Assembly: GCA_951812755.1 (NCBI GenBank)
Contig: OX638329.1
Span: 2,217,339 to 2,281,338 of the forward strand
DNA length: 64,000 bases
Origin: an uncultured Latescibacterota bacterium
Lineage (GTDB): Bacteria; Latescibacterota; UBA2968
Reading direction: 5' to 3'
Below are positions 25,658 through 36,142 of the stretch, one piece after another. The stretch's first letter is position 1. Each line of letters starts with the position of its first letter. Below the pieces are notes generated by a model. The model ran no database searches and was not told the DNA's origin. It saw only the letters and a list, made by a program, of their open reading frames with translations. Both the position numbers and the translations under genes were made by a program.

Positions 25658-25725
25658 ATTGCCTTCCTAATCAACAGTTGAGCAGTTTGATGATTTTCGG
25701 GAACATCATCAAGCGGAAAGTCATT

Positions 25726-26085
25726 TTAGTCGGTTTTTCTGCCTGTGGCAAATCCTATTGGGTCGTCACAGACCGCGACGACTTGTCTGCCGAGGAAATT
25801 GCCTTCATCTATTCTTTGAGGTGGAAAATCGAAATCTTCTTTATCCATTAAGTTCAACGGATATTTCACAGTAATCCAGGCAACGAGGCCGACAACAGAT
25901 AGAAATAGAAAGGCCATAACAAGAATCATGTAGAATTGCTGTATAGCGTCGAGTTTTGATTTAACAACCGTAATTCCAATGATTCCTTCAATGACCAGAA
26001 GTGCCAGAGAAAAAAATATTAGGGGTGAAGTGACCTGTCCCAGAATGCCTTTATATTCTTTAATTGAATTGTGGTCGTCTGACAC
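25726..26085 (-). CDS. Small membrane protein, two transmembrane segments
   Basis: The start is GTG 26085, placed behind AAAGGAAG; the longer frame begins with TTG and has no ribosome site. The product (about 119 residues) has two membrane segments: LGQVTSPLIFFSLALLVIEGIIGITV and FYMILVMAFLFLSVVGLVAWITV. A cytosolic or periplasmic tail follows, with KEDFDFPPQRIDEGNFLGRQVV. The family is not recognised. It lies alone between the alcohol dehydrogenase gene and a toxin relic. Confidence 0.7.
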   Translation of the reverse strand: MSDDHNSIKEYKGILGQVTSPLIFFSLALLVIEGIIGITVVKSKLDAIQQFYMILVMAFLFLSVVGLVAWITVKYPLNLMDKEDFDFPPQRIDEGNFLGRQVVAVCDDPIGFATGRKTD

Positions 26086-26372
26086 TTCTGCTTCCTTTAT
26101 TCTGAAGGTTGGTCGTATTTTGGACAAACGCAACAGTCAGAACCCAGGCAAATATCAGGCCAAAAATGCAATTATCACAAAATTGAGCAATAAAAAGGCT
26201 TGAAAGAAACTCAGGCACCTCATTATGCTTTCAATATGCTGTATTGCGGTCTTGTTCACAACTTGAATTTGTGGATTGTCTGTTGAAGCGGAGATGGAGT
26301 AGATGGGCGTTAGTGTAAATTTTGATCGATGTATGAGCGGTATTGTGAGAGAGTTGATCGCTTTCGACCCAG
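26086..26372. other. Intergenic stretch without a confident gene
   Basis: A minus-strand frame from 26433 to 26155 ends with a membrane-like tail (FFQAFLLLNFVIIAFLA). It has no ribosome site at its formal start. A 22-codon internal frame starting MRCLSFFQ could be a tiny membrane peptide, but nothing confirms it. Confidence 0.4.
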
Positions 26373-26576
26373 TCAAATAGCGGTCAACATTACGATACGA
26401 GCATTTTGGCGGGATCGGATTTGGTAACGCCAAGCGCGAAGAGGGATCGAATCAATAGATCTACAGAAACTGTCCGAATCAATGCGATAGATGATGCGCC
26501 AGGTCTCATTCTGATCTCGAATTCTCAATTCGTAACAATGCTTTCCTATAGAGAGCATTGGTCTGGCTTGAGGCAT
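26373..26576 (-). pseudogene. Relic of a HigB/RelE-like (Gp49-type) toxin
   Basis: The frame encodes LSIGKHCYELRIRDQNETWRIIYRIDSDS, the central beta-sheet of phage-derived Gp49-like/HigB toxins. The preceding N-terminal helices are missing. The following K-K-T-x-K-T-P segment that such toxins need is replaced by an unrelated stretch (SIPLRAWRYQIRSRQN). No HigA partner lies next to it. It is a decayed toxin gene. Confidence 0.65.
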
Positions 26577-26614
26577 TGAAAGCAGAGGGTTCGAATCCCG
26601 ATTCTACGATCCAG
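26577..26614 (+). other. tRNA T-arm-like relic
   Basis: AGAGGGTTCGAATCCCGATT holds the GGTTCGAATCC core of a tRNA T loop, and CCA occurs shortly after. The T stem beyond GGG/CCC does not pair and no other arms exist, so it is not a functional tRNA. Such 3' tRNA fragments often mark former integration sites. Its neighbour is a decayed toxin gene. Confidence 0.35.
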
Positions 26615-26650
26615 AACTGCTGGATCTCGGTACTATTGTATATAATTCAA

Positions 26651-26686
26651 AAAAAAAAGGACATCCAATAGGATGCCCTTTTTCAA
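26651..26686 (-). terminator. Rho-independent terminator of groEL
   Basis: On the minus strand, AAAAGGGCATCC pairs with GGATGTCCTTTT around a TATT loop and runs into a long T stretch. It lies 12 bases past the groEL stop. Confidence 0.9.
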
Positions 26687-26697
26687 AGACTAACCGT

Positions 26698-28365
<1,668 letters not shown>

Positions 28366-28656
28366 TTAATCAACAATCGCTAAAATATCGCCTTCGGGCA
28401 TGATCAGATAGTCTTCGTCGTCCAGACGGACTTCTGTGCCCGAGTACTTGCCATAAAGCACCGTGTCGCCGGATGCGACCGACAACGGGATCCGGTTGCC
28501 CGAATCGTCGGGCTTGCCATCGCCAACGGCCACAATTTCGCCCCGTTGGGGTTTTTCTTTTGCCGTATCGGGAATGATAATGCCACCCTTGACCTGCTCG
28601 TCTTCTTCAACAGGTCTGACCAGCACGCGATCCCCGAGGGGTTTCACCTTCGCCAT
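28366..28656 (-). CDS. groES: 10 kDa co-chaperonin GroES
   Basis: The start is ATG 28656 behind AGGAGG, giving a normal 96-residue GroES. The sequence [48 protein letters not shown] includes the mobile loop GGIIIPDTA that binds GroEL, then [31 protein letters not shown]. It caps the GroEL chamber as a heptamer. It leads the groES-groEL operon, under HrcA control by the perfect CIRCE upstream. Confidence 0.99.
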   Translation of the reverse strand: MAKVKPLGDRVLVRPVEEDEQVKGGIIIPDTAKEKPQRGEIVAVGDGKPDDSGNRIPLSVASGDTVLYGKYSGTEVRLDDEDYLIMPEGDILAIVD

Positions 28657-28706
28657 TGTTATAGCCTCCTTATGCGAGGTGGAGTGAAAATAAACGGATT
28701 GTTGTT

Positions 28707-28733
28707 TTAGCACTCTCACCTGCCGAGTGCTAA
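28707..28733. promoter_or_regulatory. CIRCE operator (HrcA-binding)
   Basis: TTAGCACTC (28707-28715), nine bases, GAGTGCTAA (28725-28733): a perfect match to the CIRCE consensus. It starts 11 bases downstream of the -10 box, where HrcA binding would block groES-groEL transcription until heat shock. Confidence 0.98.
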
Positions 28734-28743
28734 TGGGGCGGAG

Positions 28744-28772
28744 AATATATCAAAGACCTTTCAGAAGCGCAA
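28744..28772 (-). promoter_or_regulatory. groES-groEL promoter
   Basis: On the minus strand TTGCGC (28772-28767) and TATATT (28749-28744) are exactly 17 bases apart, and CIRCE covers the likely start site. This is a vegetative sigma-type promoter. Confidence 0.8.
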
Positions 28773-28774
28773 GA

Positions 28775-28813
28775 AAAAATGAAAAATGGGACAATCTCGT
28801 TGGAGATTGTCCC
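28775..28813 (-). terminator. Terminator of sodN
   Basis: GGGACAATCTC (28788-28798) pairs perfectly with GAGATTGTCCC (28803-28813) around a four-base loop. Reading the minus strand, ATTTTTCATTTTTTC follows. It separates sodN from the groES promoter next to it. Confidence 0.9.
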
Positions 28814-28839
28814 GGAAAAAATAGTGATGTAGATTGTAA

Positions 28840-29286
28840 CTATTTCGCGTTGTAAAGCACCTGAAAAGCGTTTATGTGATCGCGTAAGGTCTGCGCGTTT
28901 TTCGGGTCTGTGGTTTGTTTGCACTTCATTGCTGTGCGTATAATTTTGTGCAAGGCCACTAGCTTTTCGGTATAGGCTTTTGCATCGGTCCCTTCAGCGG
29001 GTTCTGTGATCCGTTGCGCCAGGAAATATTGTGCTACAATATCGCGAATCTGATCGGCATGGTGCTCTTTGTTGACGACCCACCGCACGATCTGGTTGTA
29101 ATTTTTTTCGCTTTCTCCCGACAATTTGTTGATTTCATTCATCGATTTTTCGATGGTGGTCGCGTTTTCCAATAGCGCGTCAAACCGACCCTCATCGCCA
29201 TAGATCCCACACGGTATCTCGCAGTGCGCCCCGACGAGAACGGGAAAAAGGAATACGCTCAGCACAGAAATAGCAAAATGTTTCAT
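28840..29286 (-). CDS. sodN: Exported nickel superoxide dismutase
   Basis: The 148-residue precursor has a Sec signal peptide (MKHFAISVLSVFLFPVLVGA) directly followed by HCEIPCGIYGDEGR. This is the nickel hook: His1, Cys2 and Cys6 bind nickel once the leader is removed at GA-HC. The rest is the four-helix bundle typical of the family: MNEINKLSGESEKNYNQIVRWVVNKEHHADQIRDIVAQYFLAQRI and LVALHKIIRTAMKCKQ. It converts superoxide to O2 and H2O2, here outside the cytoplasm, since Sec export frees the N-terminal His. No separate SodX-type maturation protease is next to it. GGAGAT precedes the ATG. A terminator follows, so it is a single-gene unit. Confidence 0.96.
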   Translation of the reverse strand: MKHFAISVLSVFLFPVLVGAHCEIPCGIYGDEGRFDALLENATTIEKSMNEINKLSGESEKNYNQIVRWVVNKEHHADQIRDIVAQYFLAQRITEPAEGTDAKAYTEKLVALHKIIRTAMKCKQTTDPKNAQTLRDHINAFQVLYNAK

Positions 29287-29356
29287 CTGGATCTCCTTGT
29301 AAAAATTTTAACCTGAACTGGATTGACATTCGAATATAATACATATCCCCGCGGAT

Positions 29357-30436
29357 TCAAAACCCCCACATTCGCAATGTCGCATCGGTTTTGATATCTA
29401 CACCGTTCTCGCGGAGCTGATCGCGACTGTCCAATAAAAATCGTTTGACGGCTTCTATCCCCACGATGATACCCAGACCGGGTTCCACGACCTCGCGCTC
29501 TTCAACCGAGATGTGACCGAGCAAATCGGGCGATAATACCGCACCTTCGTTCAACATTCGGTTGGGCACCAGCAAGCGGAAAGTTTCTGTTGTCGCTCCC
29601 CGACAAAGGCCCACGAGTTCAAAATTGGGCAGACCATCTCGCACGGCAACCACAGGCCCGCCACTGTAGCCTGCACGGATGGCAGCATCGACAAAAAATC
29701 GATCATGGTCCTCGTCTAAACTCACTGTGCCCGCGGTGAGGCGCATCTTGCTTTTTGGATGGCCTGCGATATAGACAAAATTGCCCCATTGCAGGTCTGA
29801 TGTTTTGCCCAGCCGCATAAAAAAAGGCACTGGTTTTCTCATCAAATGGGGAATATTGAGTTTGAGCAAAGCCAGGTCTGCTTCGGGGTCGAGGCGCAAG
29901 ATTTTCGCAGAGATGCTTTCACCATCGCGATTGACCACGTGCAATGCGGTGCTGATTTTAATGGAAATCCGTTCGAGTACCTTTGTTTCCAGGCCCCGCA
30001 CATCCCGCATAAAATACCGAATGGTATCTGGTGCTGTTACCAGATGTGCATTTGTCAGGGCAATTGCCACATTGTATTGATTGGTCGCGATTTGTCGCGC
30101 AACCACAAGCGCGGTGCCCACTTTGGAATAAGAATCGACGGTTTCGCGGATACCGTCTCGCGCCAGCCGATAGCCCGTTGGGCTGTTTTCATCTGTTAGC
30201 GGCAAATGGAGCAAGAAACCCCTGTCATTTCTCATATCATGTGTGTAAAACACATTGGCATATTGGGGCGTCCACACGACTTTTACGGTGGAGATAAATA
30301 GGGTTTCAAATCCTTTCTGAGCATCACCTCGTCCAACGGGTACGCGATAATCGTATTCCCCGTCGGGTGCGAGAACATATTGCGCGGCGCATCCCCCAAA
30401 GCACAAGAGAGCGATCAGGTAGTAGAGGTTTTGCAT
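29357..30436 (-). CDS. Lipoprotein trypsin-like serine protease (HtrA-like)
   Basis: The start is ATG 30436; the longer frame would run through the RNase R promoter. The 359-residue protein has a lipoprotein signal peptide, LYYLIALLCFGGC, with the lipobox Cys at about residue 15. A trypsin-like domain follows with the catalytic His in IALTNAHLVTAPD, Asp in DPEADLALLKL, and Ser in AIRAGYSGGPVVAVRDG. A segment VYIAGHPKSKMRLTAGTVS lies between Asp and Ser. There is no PDZ domain. It probably degrades or checks proteins in the periplasm, attached to a membrane. It is divergent from RNase R. Confidence 0.85.
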   Translation of the reverse strand: MQNLYYLIALLCFGGCAAQYVLAPDGEYDYRVPVGRGDAQKGFETLFISTVKVVWTPQYANVFYTHDMRNDRGFLLHLPLTDENSPTGYRLARDGIRETVDSYSKVGTALVVARQIATNQYNVAIALTNAHLVTAPDTIRYFMRDVRGLETKVLERISIKISTALHVVNRDGESISAKILRLDPEADLALLKLNIPHLMRKPVPFFMRLGKTSDLQWGNFVYIAGHPKSKMRLTAGTVSLDEDHDRFFVDAAIRAGYSGGPVVAVRDGLPNFELVGLCRGATTETFRLLVPNRMLNEGAVLSPDLLGHISVEEREVVEPGLGIIVGIEAVKRFLLDSRDQLRENGVDIKTDATLRMWGF

Positions 30437-30559
30437 TGCTTTTCCGCGCCCTTTCTGTATATTTGCCATGAGTTTTATCCACAGCAGTATAATAATTTCG
30501 CTCGTGCACCGCCACCATATCTCCTGCCTGTTTGTCTGCCATTGGCTCCTATAAAAAAT

Positions 30560-32716
30560 ATGTCTGTCTCTCGCGATCAGGTACTGAATTTTGTGCGTCA
30601 ACAATCCAGACGTCCGCTCAAAATCAGGGAACTTGCTCGCGCCCTTCGCGTCTCCGATCGGGCTTATTCGGATTTTCGCCGTCTGATTCGCCGCCTGGTG
30701 CGCGATGGAGATCTCGTAAAGTTGCGCCACAGCCGTTACGGCATTCCGTCTGACCACAATCTCGTTGTTGGTCGCATCAGTATCCAGACCAGTGGATATG
30801 GCCTGCTTGCGCCCGAAGATGGGGGCGCAGATATTTTTATTGGCGCGAGACACATGAGGCGTGCGCGACACGGCGATCGCGCTGTGGCGCGCCTCACGCG
30901 CAGAGCACAGGGCAGCGACCGCGCAGAAGGCGAGTTGGTTCGCATTGTCGAACGCGCCGAGCAAACAATGGTAGGTACGTATGTGGAAAATGACGGCATT
31001 TCTCTTGTTATTTCCGACGATCCGCGCATCCGCGCGCGCGTTCATATCTCCGATGACCTGACCTGTGGTGCTCAGGCAGGGCAAAAGGTCGTTGTCAGCC
31101 TCAAATATTCCTCACCCAATGCCCATCCCGATGGGCGGATTGTCGAAGTGCTGGGCAATGCGGACGATGCGGGTATTGAAACCCTTATCCTTATTAAAAA
31201 ACGCGGTCTTCCACTCGATTTTCCCCATCATGTTCTCGAAGCTACAGAAGCGATTCCAGAAGGCATTCCCACAGAGGAAATTGACCGTCGTCTCGATTTG
31301 CGCGATCTGGTCTGTTTTACCATTGATCCGGCCGATGCGCGCGATCACGACGATGCCGTGTCGCTTCAGGTTCTCGATGATCAGACCTATTGTCTGGGTA
31401 TTCACATTGCCGATGTCAGTCACTATGTTCCCGAAGGCTCGCCCCTCGACCACGAAGCCCTCACACGCGGCAGCAGCGTGTACTTGCCCGACCGCGTTAT
31501 CCCTATGTTGCCGGAAAAGCTCTCCGCAAATATCTGTTCTTTACAGCCCTGCGAAGATCGCCTTGCTCTGAGTATTCTGGCGCATATCACCCCCGATGGC
31601 GAGTTGATTGACGCTCAGATTGCAGAAACGGTGATACGCAGCCGCGCGAGCCTGTCTTATGAAGAGGTTCAGCAAGTGCTCGACCGCGATAGATACACGG
31701 GCAATCCCGCTGAACCGTATGCCGATGTTCTCATGCATATGGAGGCTCTGAGAAGTCGTCTGACAGAGAAACGCATGGCAAGGGGTACGATCGATTTTGA
31801 GATTCCCGAACCTCATATTATTCTCAACGATCAGGGCTATCCCATTCACATTCGCCCCCGCGCCCGTCTGAATAGTCACCGCCTTATTGAAGAATTTATG
31901 CTCCTGGCCAATGAGATCGTCGCGCGGCGCATGGCCGATAGCGGCATCCCGATTCTCTATCGCGTCCACGAACCGCCCGACGGTGAAAAACTCGCCGCAT
32001 TTTGCGACCTGGCCAAAACACTGGGGTATCGCCTTTCAAATCCCTCGCGGATAGATAGCATCCAGGCGTTTCTCGCAAATTTTAAGGATGAACCTATCGG
32101 TCATATTTTGAGCCATCGCCTGTTGCGTTCGATGAAGAAGGCTGTGTACACGCCGGTCAACGTCGGTCATTTTGGATTGGCTTGCGATACTTATACGCAT
32201 TTTACATCGCCGATTCGTCGCTACCCCGATCTGATTCTTCACCGCACCTTGCGCGATGCGATCAACGATGCGATCACGCCCGGGCATAAGGCGCGCCGCG
32301 CACGTCGGTTGCCCGATATTGGCGATCTGGCAACGCAACGCGAGATCGGCGCACAACAAGCCGAGTGGGATGCTATTCGGCTCATGCAAATTCTCTATTT
32401 GAAAGACAAAATAGGCGAGTGTTTTGATGCCGTTATTGTCGATGTGCGTTCTATCGGTTTTTTTGTTCAGCTCAATGATGTACTCATCGAGGGTCTGGTT
32501 CACGTAAAATATCTCTACGATGATTATTATATTTACCACGAGTTGCAAGGTGCTCTCATTGGCGAATCCACGGGAACGATTTTCCGACTTGGGGATTCGG
32601 TTCAGGTACAACTCGCCCAACTCGACCGGCAACGCCTGCGGATAGACTTTCATCTTTTGTCACACACGCAAAATGTTCGCCCCAGAGGCACTCGCAAGAG
32701 ACGCGGGCGAAGATAA
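30560..32716 (+). CDS. rnr: Ribonuclease R (RNB family 3'-5' exoribonuclease)
   Basis: ATG 30560 is chosen over a much longer frame because it starts the family-typical SRDQVLNFVRQQSRRPLKIRELARALRV helix-turn-helix. The 718-residue enzyme has OB-type cold-shock domains (residues about 75-230), then the RNB catalytic domain beginning at DLRDLVCFTIDPADARDHDDAVSL with the Asp cluster that binds magnesium. It continues with LPDRVIPMLPEKLSANICSL, and a C-terminal S1 domain (EGLVHVKYLYDDYYIYHELQG). It degrades structured RNA from the 3' end in the cytosol. The C-terminus is basic (RPRGTRKRRGRR). It is monocistronic, divergent from the protease gene. Confidence 0.98.
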   Translation: MSVSRDQVLNFVRQQSRRPLKIRELARALRVSDRAYSDFRRLIRRLVRDGDLVKLRHSRYGIPSDHNLVVGRISIQTSGYGLLAPEDGGADIFIGARHMRRARHGDRAVARLTRRAQGSDRAEGELVRIVERAEQTMVGTYVENDGISLVISDDPRIRARVHISDDLTCGAQAGQKVVVSLKYSSPNAHPDGRIVEVLGNADDAGIETLILIKKRGLPLDFPHHVLEATEAIPEGIPTEEIDRRLDLRDLVCFTIDPADARDHDDAVSLQVLDDQTYCLGIHIADVSHYVPEGSPLDHEALTRGSSVYLPDRVIPMLPEKLSANICSLQPCEDRLALSILAHITPDGELIDAQIAETVIRSRASLSYEEVQQVLDRDRYTGNPAEPYADVLMHMEALRSRLTEKRMARGTIDFEIPEPHIILNDQGYPIHIRPRARLNSHRLIEEFMLLANEIVARRMADSGIPILYRVHEPPDGEKLAAFCDLAKTLGYRLSNPSRIDSIQAFLANFKDEPIGHILSHRLLRSMKKAVYTPVNVGHFGLACDTYTHFTSPIRRYPDLILHRTLRDAINDAITPGHKARRARRLPDIGDLATQREIGAQQAEWDAIRLMQILYLKDKIGECFDAVIVDVRSIGFFVQLNDVLIEGLVHVKYLYDDYYIYHELQGALIGESTGTIFRLGDSVQVQLAQLDRQRLRIDFHLLSHTQNVRPRGTRKRRGRR

Positions 32717-32765
32717 ATACATGAACCTTTTGGGCGTTCAAACATTAAAAAAGAGGGTTGGTTTT

Positions 32766-32862
32766 AGAGGGGACCTACCCCCCTGACCCCCCTTCCTGAG
32801 AGGAAGGGGGGAACCATGTCTCCCCTTCCCGTCTCGGGGAGGGGCTGGGGGAGGGGTCAAAA
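32766..32862. repeat. C-rich and G-rich inverted repeat stretch
   Basis: A C-tract (CCTACCCCCCTGACCCC) is followed by CTTCCTGAGAGGAAGGGGGG, a self-pairing unit, then CCCCTTCCCG and GGGGAGGGGCTGGGGGAGGGG. Several strong hairpins are possible. It sits between rnr and the next gene and may act as terminator or be part of a dispersed family seen in related genomes. Confidence 0.55.
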
Positions 32863-32877
32863 TACACAGGACATATC

Positions 32878-34128
32878 ATGTTTTTCCGAACAAGTTTTGT
32901 CGCGGTTTTACTTTTCGCGCTTCAGACTGCCTGGGGTGCCAATACGAAGGATCTGCTCGAAGCAGACCGATTGGGCAAACACCTCAAGGCGAAGGGCGAT
33001 CAGAAAGAACATATTGCCAAACACGTCTCTACACTTCGCGATATCGTGATTGAATATCAAACCGAACGCGCTCGCCGTACCAACGAAGCCCTGTTGTGGC
33101 AGGGCCATATTCCCAAGCTCAAAGATCTGAAAAGTCTGCGCGAAAGTGCTAATGACAGCGCCAGCGCCGTGTTTGACGCGCTCAAAACTGCGCTCGATAG
33201 CAAGCAAATTGAACGCCTGGATAAACTCATTGGCAAAGGCGATGTTTTTGCCGTTCCCATCGCGCAACATCCCTATTACCACGTTCAGAATTCCCCGCTT
33301 TTTCCCGAATTTTCAGGGCGAAAAGAAGTCTATAAACTCACCTTGCCTTCAAAGCCCGATTCGGATAATACCTGGACATATCCCCAATTGCTCAAAGTAT
33401 GGACTGTGCGCAGCTTTATTCCCACGGTGCGTCCCATAGACAATTTGCCACAAGCACCGAGCATTGCCGCGCATCCCGATTTGCAATTCCGCGAGTTGAC
33501 CGATTCTGACCGCCATCGCATCGTGCGTTCTCCGCTGCTCATCTCAGCCACGCTTTATGTTCCCGATCTCGTGCGTTCAGAATTTGACATGTTGCAGACC
33601 CACTACGGTCCCGATAGCATTTCTGCCCACACGTGGGAAGACTATGCCAGCCAAAATCGACTCGATGACGATATTCAAATTCGCTTAAAATTCAATACTG
33701 TTTACGACAAAGTGTATCTCGATCTCAGTCGCTGGACAATTTACCTCGAAGACAGCGAAGAAATCGGGTATGAACCCGACAAAATTGAAGAGCGGGCATT
33801 TTATCCGCTCGAAGCACTCCAGGTTTCTGTACCGGGCAGAGAAATGGAAGTCACAGATGTGTTTGGCACGTATATTTCTCCCACTTATACGCCCGGTGAA
33901 AAAGTGCGCTATTTTGCAGAACCCCCCATGAATATTACTTATGTAGGAAATGAAAAATTGCTTATACTCTATTTTTCTGCGTACACTGTTATGAAAACAC
34001 CCATTGTTTCAGATCGCACAAAGTACATCAAACTCATCGTGCAGTCTCACGAAACCGATTATGGCCGCAGCGAACTGATGTGGGAGTTCAAAAAACCCAA
34101 ATCAAAAATTCGCCCACATAGGGATTGA
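32878..34128 (+). CDS. Exported protein of unknown function
   Basis: The 416-residue product has a Sec signal peptide (MFFRTSFVAVLLFALQTAWGA). A helical region follows with KDLLEADRLGKHLKAKGDQKEHIAKHVSTLRDIVIEYQTERARR. The remainder is strand-rich, with DLQFRELTDSDRHRIVRSPLLISATLYVPDLV, KVYLDLSRWTIYLEDSE and FGTYISPTYTPGEKVRYF. I do not recognise the family. It precedes the TPR lipoprotein gene by four bases, so the two are almost certainly in one operon with the LolB-like lipoprotein, pointing to the cell envelope. Confidence 0.7.
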   Translation: MFFRTSFVAVLLFALQTAWGANTKDLLEADRLGKHLKAKGDQKEHIAKHVSTLRDIVIEYQTERARRTNEALLWQGHIPKLKDLKSLRESANDSASAVFDALKTALDSKQIERLDKLIGKGDVFAVPIAQHPYYHVQNSPLFPEFSGRKEVYKLTLPSKPDSDNTWTYPQLLKVWTVRSFIPTVRPIDNLPQAPSIAAHPDLQFRELTDSDRHRIVRSPLLISATLYVPDLVRSEFDMLQTHYGPDSISAHTWEDYASQNRLDDDIQIRLKFNTVYDKVYLDLSRWTIYLEDSEEIGYEPDKIEERAFYPLEALQVSVPGREMEVTDVFGTYISPTYTPGEKVRYFAEPPMNITYVGNEKLLILYFSAYTVMKTPIVSDRTKYIKLIVQSHETDYGRSELMWEFKKPKSKIRPHRD

Positions 34129-34132
34129 GATT

Positions 34133-36034
34133 ATGCGTTACACATTTTTTTGTTTGCTCACATTGCTCATCGGCTGTGCAACAGCGCAGCAACCGCAAAT
34201 TAGCTTGCGCTCTGTACCCAAAAAAGCACCTCCTCACCCTCAGGCCGTCACGCACTTTTTGCGGGCGCGATTTGCAGAAGCCACAGGCCAACGCGATCAG
34301 GCTATTTCCGAATTGCGAGCGGCTGTGCAATACGACTCGACCTCTGCGACGCTTTACAGCGCACTGGCTCGCAATCTCAATGCTGTTCGGCGGTTTCAAG
34401 ATGCGGTCGAACCCGCGCGGCGAGCCGTTCAAATTGATCCCAAAAATGTGCAAAACCGCTGGCTCTATTATCACGCCCTCAGCCAGGGTCGAGACACCAC
34501 CGCAGCTGTTGACCAGTTAAATACTATTGTGCGGCTGGCGCCGCGAGATCTGAGTGCTTATAATCAACTTCTCCAAATTTACAATGCGCGGGGGCAGCAC
34601 AGCAAAGTCATAACGGTGCTCGATAGCATTGTTGCTATCCCAGGACAGGGCACGCGCGAAAAGCTCTTTGCCGCTGAAAACTACCATCGGCTGCGCGCGT
34701 TTGACAAAGCAGAGCAAATTTATCGCGATATCCTCGAAGAAGATCCCAATAACAACGATCTCCTTTTTCAACTGGGCATAACACAACTCTCTCGGGGCGA
34801 TACACTCTCTGCCGAACAATATTTTCGGCGGATAATCGCGCTGCGAGATTATAGTGTTAACAAGCAAACAGTCCCGGTTTGGGTTCAATTAGTACACATT
34901 TATACCCACACAGACCATCTAAATCGCCTCCTTGAAGAACCAGATCCCCGCCTGGTCAATCGGCTGGGCAATGTGCTCCTCAGAATGGTGAAGGGCCGTC
35001 ACGATCGCGATGAGAGAATGCTATTTGTCGATATGGCCGAACGCGTTCTCAATCACCAGTTGCAAACCGATCCCGAAAATCAGATCTTGCTGGGCACAAA
35101 AGCTCGTTTGTTGCTCGATGCCAATCGTACGGCAGAGGCGCGCAAAACCTATCGCCACGCCAACTTACTGGGTGAAAAAACCGAATATCATCTCGGCATA
35201 GCCCGTTCGTACAGGATCGAAGAAAACTGGGCAAGCGCGCAACAGATCCTGGAAAATCTCCATCGAGATACGCGCCCTGAAAGCGAGTATTACGATCAAA
35301 TCGCGTTTGACCTTGCCCGCGTTTACCTGCGCCAAAACGAAATTACCAGTGCGCGCGATATCTACCAACAGGCTGTTGACGCGAGGCCAGAACACACGGG
35401 TTTTCGCTACGAACTGGCGCGTACATATCTTTTTGATCGCAACTGGGAAAAAGCCATTCCCCTGCTGGAGCCACTCGTCGCCGATACGGAAGATAATCCC
35501 GAATTTCTCGAGCATGTGCTCTTTGATCTGGGGCGCAGCCTTGAACGGGCGGGACAGTTTGATCGCGCGGTCGCCATATTTCAACGCCTTTTGGCACTGG
35601 ATCAGGATCACGCAGAGGCCAGCAATTATTTGGGGTATATGCTCGCCGAGCGTGGCGAACGCCTTACCGAAGCAAAAAAGTTAATTGAACGCGCTCTGAA
35701 AAATGACCCTGAGAACGGCGCTTATCTCGATAGTCTCGGCTGGGTCTATTATCAGCTCAAACAGTATGAAAACGCCGCGCGCTGGCTGGACCGCGCACTC
35801 GCTGTAGAGGAAGAAACCCTTCGCCAAACCGATCCCAATTCTCCGATTGTAGATGGTCTGCGCGAAAATCTCGCGGTTATTCACGAGCACGCGGGAGACG
35901 CAGCGCAAAAAATGGGCGATCTCTCCCGCGCAAGTCACCATTATGAACGCGCTATAGAATTTGATCCCGATAACCAGACCCTGCGGGAAAAATTCAAAAA
36001 TCTTTCCAAAGATGACAGTTCTTTGAATGAATAG
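34133..36034 (+). CDS. TPR-repeat lipoprotein
   Basis: The 633-residue protein starts with a lipoprotein signal (MRYTFFCLLTLLIGCATAQ, Cys at residue 15). It has TPR units along its length, such as ATLYSALARNLNAVRRFQDAVEPARRAVQIDPKN, NDLLFQLGITQLSRGDTLSAEQYFRRII, DQIAFDLARVYLRQNEITSARDIYQQAVDARPEH, DQDHAEASNYLGYMLAERG and GAYLDSLGWVYYQLKQYENAARWLDRAL. This is the architecture of outer-membrane-facing assembly factors such as BamD/PilF-like proteins, but longer. It is preceded four bases upstream by the unknown exported protein and followed by the LolB-like lipoprotein. It probably holds an envelope complex together. Confidence 0.9.
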   Translation: MRYTFFCLLTLLIGCATAQQPQISLRSVPKKAPPHPQAVTHFLRARFAEATGQRDQAISELRAAVQYDSTSATLYSALARNLNAVRRFQDAVEPARRAVQIDPKNVQNRWLYYHALSQGRDTTAAVDQLNTIVRLAPRDLSAYNQLLQIYNARGQHSKVITVLDSIVAIPGQGTREKLFAAENYHRLRAFDKAEQIYRDILEEDPNNNDLLFQLGITQLSRGDTLSAEQYFRRIIALRDYSVNKQTVPVWVQLVHIYTHTDHLNRLLEEPDPRLVNRLGNVLLRMVKGRHDRDERMLFVDMAERVLNHQLQTDPENQILLGTKARLLLDANRTAEARKTYRHANLLGEKTEYHLGIARSYRIEENWASAQQILENLHRDTRPESEYYDQIAFDLARVYLRQNEITSARDIYQQAVDARPEHTGFRYELARTYLFDRNWEKAIPLLEPLVADTEDNPEFLEHVLFDLGRSLERAGQFDRAVAIFQRLLALDQDHAEASNYLGYMLAERGERLTEAKKLIERALKNDPENGAYLDSLGWVYYQLKQYENAARWLDRALAVEEETLRQTDPNSPIVDGLRENLAVIHEHAGDAAQKMGDLSRASHHYERAIEFDPDNQTLREKFKNLSKDDSSLNE

Positions 36035-36069
36035 ACGAATAATCCGCAGATGACGCAGAAAAAACGCGA

Positions 36070-36126
36070 GTGGGCGGTGTACAACTGGCCGTTCCCCAGG
36101 CCAGTTCATCAACGAACCCCGCCCTG
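36070..36126 (+). repeat. Intergenic nested hairpin element
   Basis: Outer arms GGGCGG (36072-36077) and CCGCCC (36119-36124) enclose an inner hairpin ACTGGCC with GGCCAGT. It lies between the TPR gene and the LolB-like gene and looks like a small repeated palindromic element, though no second copy is visible here. Confidence 0.5.
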
Positions 36127-36142
36127 CCACCCCAAATGCTCA

